The notes: generated from the sequence alone by a model not told the origin. A stretch of 8,544 nt of DNA from Bacteroidales bacterium Bact_23 (GCA_001603685.1 LUZO01000295.1:1-8544); one strand, 5' to 3'; counted from the stretch's first letter, positions 1-8,527 are shown. Numbers and translations are program-made.

Positions 1-55
1 ATTGTCAGCAGATTAAAAGCTCATGCCGTTTAAAGAGCCTATAAATATATAAAAC

Positions 56-87
56 AATCAGGCCGAACTGCTAAATAACATCTGATT
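56..87. terminator. Possible weak terminator past the substrate-binding protein gene
   Basis: Inverted repeat AATCAG (56-61) / CTGATT (82-87) with a 20-base loop. It is followed by a T run on the + strand (86-91) and by GTTTTAT on the - strand. It lies 60-90 bases past the stop of the minus-strand lipoprotein gene, so it could end that transcript. The stem is only 6 bp and the loop is large. A second weak candidate is GCTC (19-22) / GAGC (35-38), followed on the - strand by TTTTAAT. Nothing else was recognised in bases 1-146. Confidence 0.3.
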
Positions 88-146
88 TTTTATCATTTAA
101 CCGGTTCTTTATAGTTTTTTCGATAATATCCTTCAAAAAAGAGCCT

Positions 147-1793
147 TTATTGAGGATTATTTTTCGAAACAGTTTTCAAATTTAGCAAATTCAGGGGATT
201 GGCTCCCAAACCTTTGACATCATTCCTCACAAACCGCAGAACCTGATCGTAAAACAGGACGATTACCGGCGCTTCCTCCATAATCAGGCTGTCCATTTCG
301 CGGTAATGGCGGCTTCTCACCACATCATCAATCTCATTGACCGCCTTCTGATAAAGCCCGTCGAACCGGCTGTTGCTGAAAAGGGTATAATTCGGCCCTG
401 CAGGCGTGAAGTTGCCGGAATAGAACAACGACAGATAGTTTTCCGCATCCGGATAGTCGGCAATCCAGGATCCGCGGAAAAATGCCACCCGCGAACGGGC
501 AATGTTCTCCTTCAGCGTAGCCGGCGGACTGACATCAATTTTCATGGTAATGCCTATTTCAGCAAGCTGACTCTGAATGAACTGGCAGAGATCGAGATAC
601 GATGCATTGGTAGCCAGAACCACCGGCGGAAGCCCCTCTCCCCCGGGATAACCGGCATCTGCCAGCAACTGCCTGGCCTTGTCGGGGTTGTAACCATATC
701 CGTATCCCGCCGATTCCGCATAACCCGGCAAACCCCGCGGGATAAAACCGTGCGTTCCAGGCGTTCCAACGCTGTTCCTGAGATAACGGATCATCTTTTC
801 GCGATCGAAACCCATGCTAATCGCCTGCCGTATTCTCCTGTCGGTCAGCGGATTTCCCTCCATTACCGGATTTTCGCCATCCATGAGGATTCCAAGATAT
901 TCGGTGTTCAGATAAGGCTGACTAATCAGATTAATCCTGCCATGGTATTTTGGATTCAGTTTCCCCGAAGGAGTGAGCATCTCATCCTTGTAAGCCGCAT
1001 CCAGCCCCGAAATAAAGTCAAGGTTTCCCTTTGCAAACTCCAGAAAAGCTGTCTGTTTATCCACGATAAAGCTTACCGCCACCGCATCGAGAAAAGGGAG
1101 TTTCCTGCCCTCAACCGACTCAAAATAATGCTCGTTTTTCAGCAACACCAGCTTTACCCCTTCTTTCCACATGCCAAATCTGAATGGCCCGGTTCCCACC
1201 GGGTTGGCTCTGAAATCCTGACCGAAATACACGACGGCTTCGCGGGGCACAACGGAACAATACTGCATGCTGAGCATCCCCGGAAACGGCGGAAAAGGTT
1301 TGGCCAGCTCAATGGTGACGATGCTGTCATTTTCAGCCTTTACGGCAGGAATACCGTTTACACTCTTTACCGGAGCCATTACCCAGGCCCCCGGTGATGC
1401 CAGAGCAGGATCGGCAAGCCGCCTGAGGCTGTACTCCACATCTTCAGCGGTAACCTTTCTTCCCTTTCCGCCGGGAAAAGCTTCGCTATCGTGAAAAAAC
1501 ACATCATCGCGGAGGTAAAAGCGATAAGTCAGACCATCGTCCGAAATCTCCCACCGTTTTGCAATGCAGGGCTGAACATTCAGTGCACTGTCGAGCTGTA
1601 CCAGGCTGTTGAACAGATGGTTCACCGACCAGATATTTGCCTGGTCGCGGGCAAAAGCAGGATCCAGCGAGGTAATGCCCGATGACTCGTTGTACCGGAA
1701 AACGGTACGCGAGGAATCTGCCTCAGGCCGGCCCGTACAGCCAGCCAGAAACAGAAAAAGAATAACTATCAGGTTAAAAGAATTACAGCGCAT
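147..1793 (-). CDS. ABC transporter substrate-binding lipoprotein, family 5 (peptide/oligopeptide type)
   Basis: 548 aa, a usual length for DppA/OppA-type solute receptors. Residues 1-19 form a lipoprotein signal: a short basic start, a hydrophobic run (LIVILFLFL) and lipobox LAGC with the lipidated Cys at 19. The mature protein opens with the family 5 pattern: 'SLDPAFARD', 'LFNSLVQLD', 'W(E)ISDDGLTYRFYLRDDVFFHD', 'VTAEDVEYSLRRL', 'GTGPFRF', 'RRIRQAISMGFDR' and 'NPDKARQLLADAGYP'. Such proteins bind peptides or other small solutes and pass them to an ABC permease; the ligand cannot be told from sequence. No permease or ATPase gene lies beside it here, although the left side is cut by the window edge. 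The start is chosen because it gives a complete lipoprotein signal and lies just downstream of a -7 box. The stop is TAA. The function class is firm; the peptide specificity is inference. Confidence 0.9.
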   Translation of the reverse strand: MRCNSFNLIVILFLFLAGCTGRPEADSSRTVFRYNESSGITSLDPAFARDQANIWSVNHLFNSLVQLDSALNVQPCIAKRWEISDDGLTYRFYLRDDVFFHDSEAFPGGKGRKVTAEDVEYSLRRLADPALASPGAWVMAPVKSVNGIPAVKAENDSIVTIELAKPFPPFPGMLSMQYCSVVPREAVVYFGQDFRANPVGTGPFRFGMWKEGVKLVLLKNEHYFESVEGRKLPFLDAVAVSFIVDKQTAFLEFAKGNLDFISGLDAAYKDEMLTPSGKLNPKYHGRINLISQPYLNTEYLGILMDGENPVMEGNPLTDRRIRQAISMGFDREKMIRYLRNSVGTPGTHGFIPRGLPGYAESAGYGYGYNPDKARQLLADAGYPGGEGLPPVVLATNASYLDLCQFIQSQLAEIGITMKIDVSPPATLKENIARSRVAFFRGSWIADYPDAENYLSLFYSGNFTPAGPNYTLFSNSRFDGLYQKAVNEIDDVVRSRHYREMDSLIMEEAPVIVLFYDQVLRFVRNDVKGLGANPLNLLNLKTVSKNNPQ

Positions 1794-1810
1794 AAATCCG
1801 ATTCATAACA

Positions 1811-1818
1811 CAAAAATA
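1811..1818 (-). promoter_or_regulatory. Candidate -7 box for the substrate-binding lipoprotein gene
   Basis: Read on the - strand this is TATTTTTG, a full match to the Bacteroidetes -7 consensus TAnnTTTG. It lies 17 bases upstream of the ATG, implying a leader of about a dozen bases. No TTG element was seen at the usual spacing of about 19-21 bases, so the call rests on the -7 box and its position alone. Confidence 0.4.
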
Positions 1819-1910
1819 ACATAATTCACAACGAACGCATAGCATTTAATTACACACACTCACTACCTGACCAAAACCAACTTTTAACGGCTTAAAACCC
1901 GGAAAAATAT

Positions 1911-1918
1911 TACTTTTG
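1911..1918 (+). promoter_or_regulatory. Candidate -7 box for the M1 peptidase gene
   Basis: TACTTTTG matches the Bacteroidetes -7 consensus TAnnTTTG. It lies 19 bases before the ATG at 1938, so the leader would be about 13 bases. No clear -33 TTG was found; the AT-rich stretch at 1881-1886 is the nearest candidate. The spacer after the box (1919-1937) has no Shine-Dalgarno-like purine run, which is normal for this phylum. Confidence 0.45.
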
Positions 1919-1937
1919 AAAACAAAAATTTCTCCTT

Positions 1938-3932
1938 ATGAAACTTCGTATTCTCCTACCCTTTCTTTTACTTTCATTTCTGAGCTCATTTGCACAGACC
2001 GAAAACGGCATGCAGGGATCGGAAATATGCGCCCACGGCAAACTAATGCGCCCGCTGGGTGAGCTGAAGAGTCAGCGCTCACCCGGCTCGCCGGTACATT
2101 CGTTCGATGTACTGAACTACAATCTGGATTTCGACATCTACCACTGCTACACTTCACCCTTTCCCAAATCGTTCACCGCTACAAACATCATCACCTTTAA
2201 AGCGGTTGACGCCCTGAGCTTTATTAAACTGAATGCCGTTCAGAGCTCGCTCCAGATAAGTTCCGTTGGACATGCGGCAACCTCGTTTACCCATGCCGCC
2301 GATACGCTGACGCTGTTTCTCGACCGCGAATACCTGCCCGGCGAAATCGCTGAAGTACGCATTGATTATACCCACCTGAATGTTAATGACGGCGCTTTCT
2401 TTACCGGCGACGGATTTGTTTTCACCGACAGCGAGCCACAGGGCGCCCGTAAATGGTTTCCGTGCTGGGACGAGCCATACGATAAGTCAACCCTTACCCT
2501 CAGAGCCAAAGTTCCCTCAAATGTAAAGCTTGGTTCAAACGGAAGACTCGCCGACTCGCTGACAGTGGCCGACACCACCTGGTTCACCTGGGTGAGCCGC
2601 GACCCGGTTGCCACCTATATTATGGTAATGGCTTCACGGGTTAACTACAACCTCGACATCGTTTACTGGACAAAGCCTGGCCCGCCATATGATACAATCC
2701 CGTTCAGGTTCTACTACAACCCTGGCGAAAACCCTGCGCCTATCAAAAACCAGATTACACTGCTGGCCGACTACTTCTACTCACTTTTTGGCGATCATCC
2801 TTTCGAAAAGGATGGTTTCGCCACGCTGAGTCCGCAGTTTACATGGGGTGGTATGGAGAATCAGACCCTGACCACGCTCTGCAAGGGTTGCTGGATTTCG
2901 AGCCTGATTGCTCATGAGTTTACCCATCAGTGGTTCGGCGATATGATCACCTGCGCTACCTGGGCCGATGTATGGCTGAACGAGGGATTTGCCACCTTCT
3001 ACGAAGCCATGTGGAACGGCCGGCTTAACGGTGAGCAGGCATACATAAACCAGATCAGAAACAATGCTGCCTATTACCTGGCCACAAATCCGGGCTGGGC
3101 AATCTCAAACCCCGACTGGGCGGTGAACAATCCGGGAACGGATGTGCTGTTCAACTACTCCATTACTTATATGAAGGCATCAACCATCCTGCATATGTAC
3201 CGCTATGTCGTAGGCGATTCGCTCTTTTTCCACAGCATTTATCAGTATGCCAACGATACGGTGAATTTCCGGTATAAAACAGCCACCATTCCCGATTTCA
3301 TTAATAAAATGAACGAAACCACCGGTATGGATGTAAGCTGGTTTTTCAATCAGTGGCTGTATCAACCCAACCATCCGGTTTATAACAACATTTACAGTTT
3401 CCACAAGTCAGGAAATAACCAGTGGGATGTCCACTTCAGGGCAAATCAGGTGCAAACCAATGCTCCTTTCTTCAAAATGCCTCTCGAAATTAAGGTTTCG
3501 TTTGGCAGCGCCGGCGATACGCTTATCAGGGTTATGAATGATGAAAACAACCAGACATTTGTGTTTCAATTTGACAGGGAACCCAAAGGACTTACATTTG
3601 ATCCCAATCAGAATATTCTGCTGAAGCAGGCTTCCACCATCGTAGGCTCCGGACTGATCCCCGCCGCCGTTAACCCCCAGTTCAACCTTGAGCCGAATCC
3701 GACATCGGGCATGGTATCAGCCGGTTTCGCCCTCAGTAAAAGTTCGGATATAAGCCTTGCACTGTTCGACTTATCCGGAAGAAAGCTTTACGATTCGGGG
3801 ACACACAAATATATGGCCGGCAGCCACATTATCCGCTTCGATGCCGGCAAATATCCGTCGGGTTCCTATCTGGTTACCCTGCGCGAGGGCAGTCAGGTAC
3901 TGACCCGGAAACTTGTAATTACAGGGAAATAA
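1938..3932 (+). CDS. Secreted M1 family zinc metallopeptidase with T9SS type A sorting domain
   Basis: 664 aa. Residues 1-19 are a Sec signal peptide (MKLR, hydrophobic core, cleavage likely after SFA-19). Residues about 50-240 form the M1 N-terminal beta domain. The catalytic domain shows the exopeptidase motif GGMEN (304-308), zinc site HEFTH (326-330) with the third ligand E349 in NEGFA, exactly HEXXH-X18-E, and catalytic Tyr411 in YMKAS, equivalent to the family's YxKGA. Residues about 480-570 are a beta domain; the long helical C-terminal domain of PepN/ERAP enzymes is absent. Residues about 582-664 are a T9SS type A sorting domain (EPNPTSG, LFDLSGRKLYD, YPSGSYLVTL, ending KLVITGK), which predicts export across the outer membrane and removal of the tail at the cell surface. 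The enzyme should trim N-terminal residues from peptides; aminopeptidase specificity is inferred from family and GGMEN. It is transcribed divergently from the lipoprotein gene. Stop TAA. Confidence 0.93.
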   Translation: MKLRILLPFLLLSFLSSFAQTENGMQGSEICAHGKLMRPLGELKSQRSPGSPVHSFDVLNYNLDFDIYHCYTSPFPKSFTATNIITFKAVDALSFIKLNAVQSSLQISSVGHAATSFTHAADTLTLFLDREYLPGEIAEVRIDYTHLNVNDGAFFTGDGFVFTDSEPQGARKWFPCWDEPYDKSTLTLRAKVPSNVKLGSNGRLADSLTVADTTWFTWVSRDPVATYIMVMASRVNYNLDIVYWTKPGPPYDTIPFRFYYNPGENPAPIKNQITLLADYFYSLFGDHPFEKDGFATLSPQFTWGGMENQTLTTLCKGCWISSLIAHEFTHQWFGDMITCATWADVWLNEGFATFYEAMWNGRLNGEQAYINQIRNNAAYYLATNPGWAISNPDWAVNNPGTDVLFNYSITYMKASTILHMYRYVVGDSLFFHSIYQYANDTVNFRYKTATIPDFINKMNETTGMDVSWFFNQWLYQPNHPVYNNIYSFHKSGNNQWDVHFRANQVQTNAPFFKMPLEIKVSFGSAGDTLIRVMNDENNQTFVFQFDREPKGLTFDPNQNILLKQASTIVGSGLIPAAVNPQFNLEPNPTSGMVSAGFALSKSSDISLALFDLSGRKLYDSGTHKYMAGSHIIRFDAGKYPSGSYLVTLREGSQVLTRKLVITGK

Positions 3933-3937
3933 TACGA

Positions 3938-3980
3938 ATTGTATTTACAAAACAGTCCAGGCTGTTTTGTAAATTACAAT
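3938..3980. terminator. Long hairpin just after the M1 peptidase stop
   Basis: Near-perfect inverted repeat. Bases 3944-3955 (TTTACAAAACAG) pair fully with 3962-3973, and 3938-3943 pair with 3975-3980 across a single unpaired T at 3974. The loop is 6 bases (3956-3961). This gives 18 bp starting 6 bases past the peptidase TAA. No T run follows on the + strand (CGTTAATG), so it is not a textbook intrinsic terminator. It may protect the 3' end of the mRNA or assist termination with the stronger hairpin at 4097-4139. Confidence 0.5.
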
Positions 3981-4096
3981 CGTTAATGCCGATAGTTAAA
4001 ATATTTAGAACAATTGAGCAGAGCGATAATTGGTCTATTATATTTTTTCTAATCGGTATAACCCTCGGGACTCATTTATCCTGCTTTGCCACAAAC

Positions 4097-4139
4097 AAAA
4101 AACCTGAACCGGTTGAAAAACAACTGATTCAGGTTTTTT
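4097..4139. terminator. Bidirectional intrinsic terminator between the convergent M1 peptidase and lon genes
   Basis: The stem CCTGAA (4103-4108) / TTCAGG (4128-4133) is flanked by A6 (4097-4102) and T6 (4134-4139), so on either strand a stem is followed by a T run. The stem continues inward past one C/A mismatch (4109/4127) through a C-G and a G-T pair into GTTG (4112-4115) / CAAC (4121-4124) around an AAAAA loop. It lies about 60 bases beyond the lon stop and about 165 beyond the peptidase stop and can serve both. Bases 4141-4200 hold nothing else recognised. Confidence 0.8.
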
Positions 4140-4200
4140 AATTACCGAATTCGTTTATTGACTGCGAGGTCAGGTGCTTCGGCGATAAATTCAGGCCTTT

Positions 4201-6645
<2,445 letters not shown>

Positions 6646-6718
6646 ATCAGTCAGTATAAGAAAATTGTAAAGTCAAAATGTCAGTTAAAGTCCGGAAACT
6701 ACGATTACCGCCAATTGT

Positions 6719-6726
6719 CAAATATC
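6719..6726 (-). promoter_or_regulatory. Weak -7-like box upstream of lon
   Basis: Read on the - strand this is GATATTTG, one mismatch from TAnnTTTG. It lies 74 bases upstream of the lon start and touches the left arm of the inverted repeat at 6725-6759. No TTG was seen at the right spacing. It is the best match between lon and the upstream terminator, but clearly poorer than the boxes of the other four genes, so lon may use another promoter type. Confidence 0.2.
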
Positions 6727-6759
6727 ATGCCGCAATGCATAACTTACGGAATGGCATGA
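6725..6759. promoter_or_regulatory. Inverted repeat upstream of lon, possible operator
   Basis: TCATGCC (6725-6731) and GGCATGA (6753-6759) are perfect 7-base inverted arms separated by 21 bases, 80-114 bases before the lon ATG. The spacer contains the palindrome ATGCAT. The centre-to-centre arm distance is 28 bases, close to but not exactly three DNA turns, so a protein dimer could contact both arms on roughly one face. An RNA hairpin with a 21-base loop is the less likely reading. No known regulator was recognised. Confidence 0.3.
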
Positions 6760-6769
6760 ATTTCATCAG

Positions 6770-6790
6770 CCGGCGCTAAAAAGCGGGCGG
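6770..6790. other. Small GC-rich hairpin in the lon upstream spacer
   Basis: CGCT (6774-6777) pairs with AGCG (6782-6785) around an AAAA loop, and CCG (6770-6772) pairs with CGG (6788-6790) across a 1x2 internal loop. It sits between the dyad upstream of lon and the terminator of the GlmU-like gene. No T run adjoins it in the right place for termination. Its role is unknown. Confidence 0.3.
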
Positions 6791-6797
6791 AAATCGT

Positions 6798-6832
6798 AAA
6801 AAAAATCCGGCAACTCATTTAAGCTACCGGAT
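6798..6832 (-). terminator. Intrinsic terminator of the GlmU-like gene
   Basis: Read on the - strand, ATCCGG pairs with CCGGAT (6827-6832 with 6805-6810). The stem continues inward as UAGCU with AGUUG through two G-U pairs, giving an 11 bp stem and a 6-base loop. It is followed at once by eight T residues (6805-6798 read in reverse). It starts 24 bases past the stop of the GlmU-like gene. This is a textbook factor-independent terminator and argues against co-transcription with lon. Confidence 0.88.
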
Positions 6833-6855
6833 AAACAAGGGTTGACTAAAAAAGT

Positions 6856-8031
6856 TTACATTCTCCGGTAACCATGGGTCAGATTGTAAACATCCTCGAT
6901 CAGTTGCGCCTCAACATCGGTAAACGCGAGGTTGCGCCGGGCATACATTCCCTTTGCAATGTCAATTGCCTTTTTGGGCTGGAATGTTGAGAATCCGGTT
7001 ACACCTCCCCATTTGAATGAGGAGATAAAGTTACGCTGGAAACCCGATCCGAAGATATTGGCACTTACGCCAACAACAGTACCGGTATTGAACATGGTAT
7101 TGATGCCGCATTTCGAATGGTCACCCATAATCAGTCCGCAGAACTGGAGCCCGGTATCAATGAATGTTTCGTCGGGATAGTTCCACAGCTTTACCATATC
7201 GTAGGTATTCTTCAGGTTCGAGGTATTGGTATCGGCGCCCAGATTGCACCACTCGGCAATTACGGAATGGCCGAGGAATCCGTCGTGCGCTTTGTTTGAA
7301 TAGCCGAAAATGACGCTGTTATTTACTTCGCCACCCACTTTTGAATGGGGGCCAACGGTGGTTCCGCCGTAGATTTTCGCGCCCATCTTCACCGTGGAAT
7401 GATCGCACAGGGCAATCGGCCCGCGAAGGTTGGAGCCTTCCATAATCACCACATCCTTTCCGATGTATATGGGGCCATCGGTAGCATTGAGCGATGCTGC
7501 CAGAACTTCTGCACCTTCTTCAATAAAAATATCTTCCGGTTTAATGGCCATACAATGAGCCGGAATTTTTGCAGACTTCCGGCCTTTGGTAATGAGTTGA
7601 AAATCTTCGGCTATAGCCAGAGGGTTTTTCGAGTAGATGTCCCAGGTATAGTTTATTTCCAATAAATCGGCTTCTGTTTCAATCTCGGCAGCCGCCCCTG
7701 ATGACATCTCAAAATCATCTTCATCGAGATGCATGGCAATGACGGTATCTCCCTTTACCAGCGCCTGGCCGGCCTCAAGATGTAAAATCTCATCCACCAG
7801 AATCTTGTTGGGACAGATAGCGCCGTTGATAATTATATTTTCCTTCTCTATTACCCGCGGAAACTTGGCTGAGAGATAATCTTCCGTGAGTGTGGAAGTT
7901 TTGCAATTCAGAAACTTCTCCCATTTTTCACGAATAGTAAGTATCCCAAACCTAATATCGGCCACAGGCCTCATAAATGTCAGTGGAAGCAGATTGTTAC
8001 GCCTCGACTCATCAAATAGTACATAGTTCAT
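6856..8031 (-). CDS. GlmU-like bifunctional sugar-1-phosphate nucleotidyltransferase/acetyltransferase, Bacteroidetes type
   Basis: 391 aa, shorter than E. coli GlmU (456 aa). The N-terminal part (1 to about 180) carries the family's PLTFMRPVADIRFGILTIRE block (16-35), the NIIINGAICPN segment and WDIYSKN (130-136). It lacks the usual GxGTRM pyrophosphate-binding loop of classical nucleotidyltransferases. From about 185 a left-handed beta helix of hexapeptide turns follows (IYIGKDVVIMEGSNLRGPI and on). NKAHDGFLGHSVIAEWCNLGADT (246-268) lines up with the GlmU acetyltransferase active-site segment, placing His249 at the catalytic histidine. Family knowledge (the divergent GlmU of Bacteroidetes, TIGR03991 as I recall it) suggests synthesis of UDP-N-acetylglucosamine for peptidoglycan and lipid A in the cytosol. 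The exact reaction is inferred, and another sugar-1-phosphate is possible. It sits between rpmE2 and lon on the same strand, with its own promoter and terminator. Stop TAA region at 6856; start ATG with no Shine-Dalgarno. Confidence 0.85.
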   Translation of the reverse strand: MNYVLFDESRRNNLLPLTFMRPVADIRFGILTIREKWEKFLNCKTSTLTEDYLSAKFPRVIEKENIIINGAICPNKILVDEILHLEAGQALVKGDTVIAMHLDEDDFEMSSGAAAEIETEADLLEINYTWDIYSKNPLAIAEDFQLITKGRKSAKIPAHCMAIKPEDIFIEEGAEVLAASLNATDGPIYIGKDVVIMEGSNLRGPIALCDHSTVKMGAKIYGGTTVGPHSKVGGEVNNSVIFGYSNKAHDGFLGHSVIAEWCNLGADTNTSNLKNTYDMVKLWNYPDETFIDTGLQFCGLIMGDHSKCGINTMFNTGTVVGVSANIFGSGFQRNFISSFKWGGVTGFSTFQPKKAIDIAKGMYARRNLAFTDVEAQLIEDVYNLTHGYRRM

Positions 8032-8071
8032 AAAGCAACAGGTTAGAGTGCAAATACAAAAAAAGCAACAA

Positions 8072-8102
8072 CAAAAATAACGAAAAAAGCCCTTTTACCA
8101 AA
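8072..8102 (-). promoter_or_regulatory. Promoter of the GlmU-like gene (-33 and -7 elements)
   Basis: Read on the - strand, TTTG (8102-8099) is followed after 19 bases by TATTTTTG (8079-8072). This fits the Bacteroidetes -33/-7 arrangement (TTG, about 19-21 bases, TAnnTTTG) in both sequence and spacing. Transcription would start near 8066 and give a leader of about 35 bases. The -33 element lies inside the hairpin that terminates rpmE2. Confidence 0.6.
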
Positions 8103-8109
8103 AAGGGCT
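8083..8109 (-). terminator. rpmE2: Intrinsic terminator of rpmE2
   Basis: Read on the - strand, AGCCCTTTT (8109-8101) pairs perfectly with AAAAGGGCT (8096-8088) around a 4-base loop, followed by five more T residues (8087-8083). It lies 40 bases past the rpmE2 stop. The 9 bp stem plus T run is a good intrinsic terminator. It overlaps the -33 region of the next gene's promoter. Confidence 0.85.
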
Positions 8110-8148
8110 GAAAAAATATTATTAACAACAGAATGCTGAAAACTTAAA

Positions 8149-8418
8149 TCAGGCTTTGTTCCTGTTTTCGTAATGCTTCTGGTATTTTGTCTTGAACTTA
8201 TCAACGCGTCCTGCGGTGTCAATAAGTTTCATCTTACCGGTATAATAAGGATGCGATGTATTGGAAATCTCAAGCTTTACCAGGGGATATTCCTTACCAT
8301 CTTCCCAAACAATGGTGTCTTTTGTTGCAACGGTTGACTTGGTGATAAATGCGTAATCGTTCGACATATCTTTGAAAACCACCAGTCTGTAATCCTTGGG
8401 ATGAATGTCTTTTTTCAT
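8149..8418 (-). CDS. rpmE2: 50S ribosomal protein L31, type B (zinc-free)
   Basis: 89 aa, a normal length for type B L31. The recognisable pattern is MKKDIHPKDYRLVVF (1-15), then SNDYAFITKSTV, and near the end ISNTSHPYYTGK followed by the GRVDKFKTKY segment shared by L31 proteins. There is no cysteine in the whole protein, so the zinc-binding CxxC of type A L31 is absent and this is the C-minus paralogue. It binds the large ribosomal subunit near the central protuberance and helps bridge the subunits. In several bacteria the type B copy replaces the zinc form when zinc is scarce; whether this genome also has a type A copy cannot be seen here. The start ATG at 8418 gives the conserved N-terminus. 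The gene is a single transcription unit with a -7 box about 100 bases upstream and a terminator 40 bases downstream. Confidence 0.97.
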   Translation of the reverse strand: MKKDIHPKDYRLVVFKDMSNDYAFITKSTVATKDTIVWEDGKEYPLVKLEISNTSHPYYTGKMKLIDTAGRVDKFKTKYQKHYENRNKA

Positions 8419-8464
8419 AAGTTCTGTTATTGTTAAATGTTCCCGCCTGTCACGGATGCTGTAT

Positions 8465-8493
8465 GGCTTGCCGCTTTCACACCGGCATCAGCC
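8465..8493 (-). promoter_or_regulatory. Structured element in the rpmE2 leader, candidate ribosomal-protein leader
   Basis: On the - strand, GGCU (8493-8490) pairs with AGCC (8468-8465) and GCCG (8486-8483) with CGGC (8473-8470), with a 3x1 internal loop and a 9-base apical loop. A competing fold pairs CCGG (8496-8493) with CCGG (8485-8482), extended by G-U pairs; the two folds share bases and cannot coexist. The element lies 47-75 bases upstream of the ATG, within the predicted leader. Ribosomal-protein genes, L31 included, often carry such autoregulatory leaders in other phyla. No known family was matched here. Confidence 0.4.
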
Positions 8494-8519
8494 CGGCACC
8501 CTTAATTTTTTTGGGACTG

Positions 8520-8527
8520 CAAAAGTA
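8520..8527 (-). promoter_or_regulatory. Candidate -7 box for rpmE2
   Basis: Read on the - strand this is TACTTTTG, a full match to TAnnTTTG. The matching -33 element would fall at about 8547 or beyond, just outside the window. Transcription from here would start near 8514 and leave a leader of about 95 bases, much longer than the other leaders predicted in this window. Confidence 0.5.

Noticed and set aside
306..1397. 363-codon open frame on the + strand opposite the substrate-binding protein gene
   Set aside because: It lies wholly antisense to a well-supported family 5 binding protein. Its translation is rich in Arg, His and Ile with no recognisable domain, as expected of a shadow frame.
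6856..8418. rpmE2, the GlmU-like gene and lon as a single operon
   Set aside because: They share a strand, but strong intrinsic terminators follow rpmE2 (8083-8109) and the GlmU-like gene (6798-6832), and the GlmU-like gene has a complete promoter of its own.
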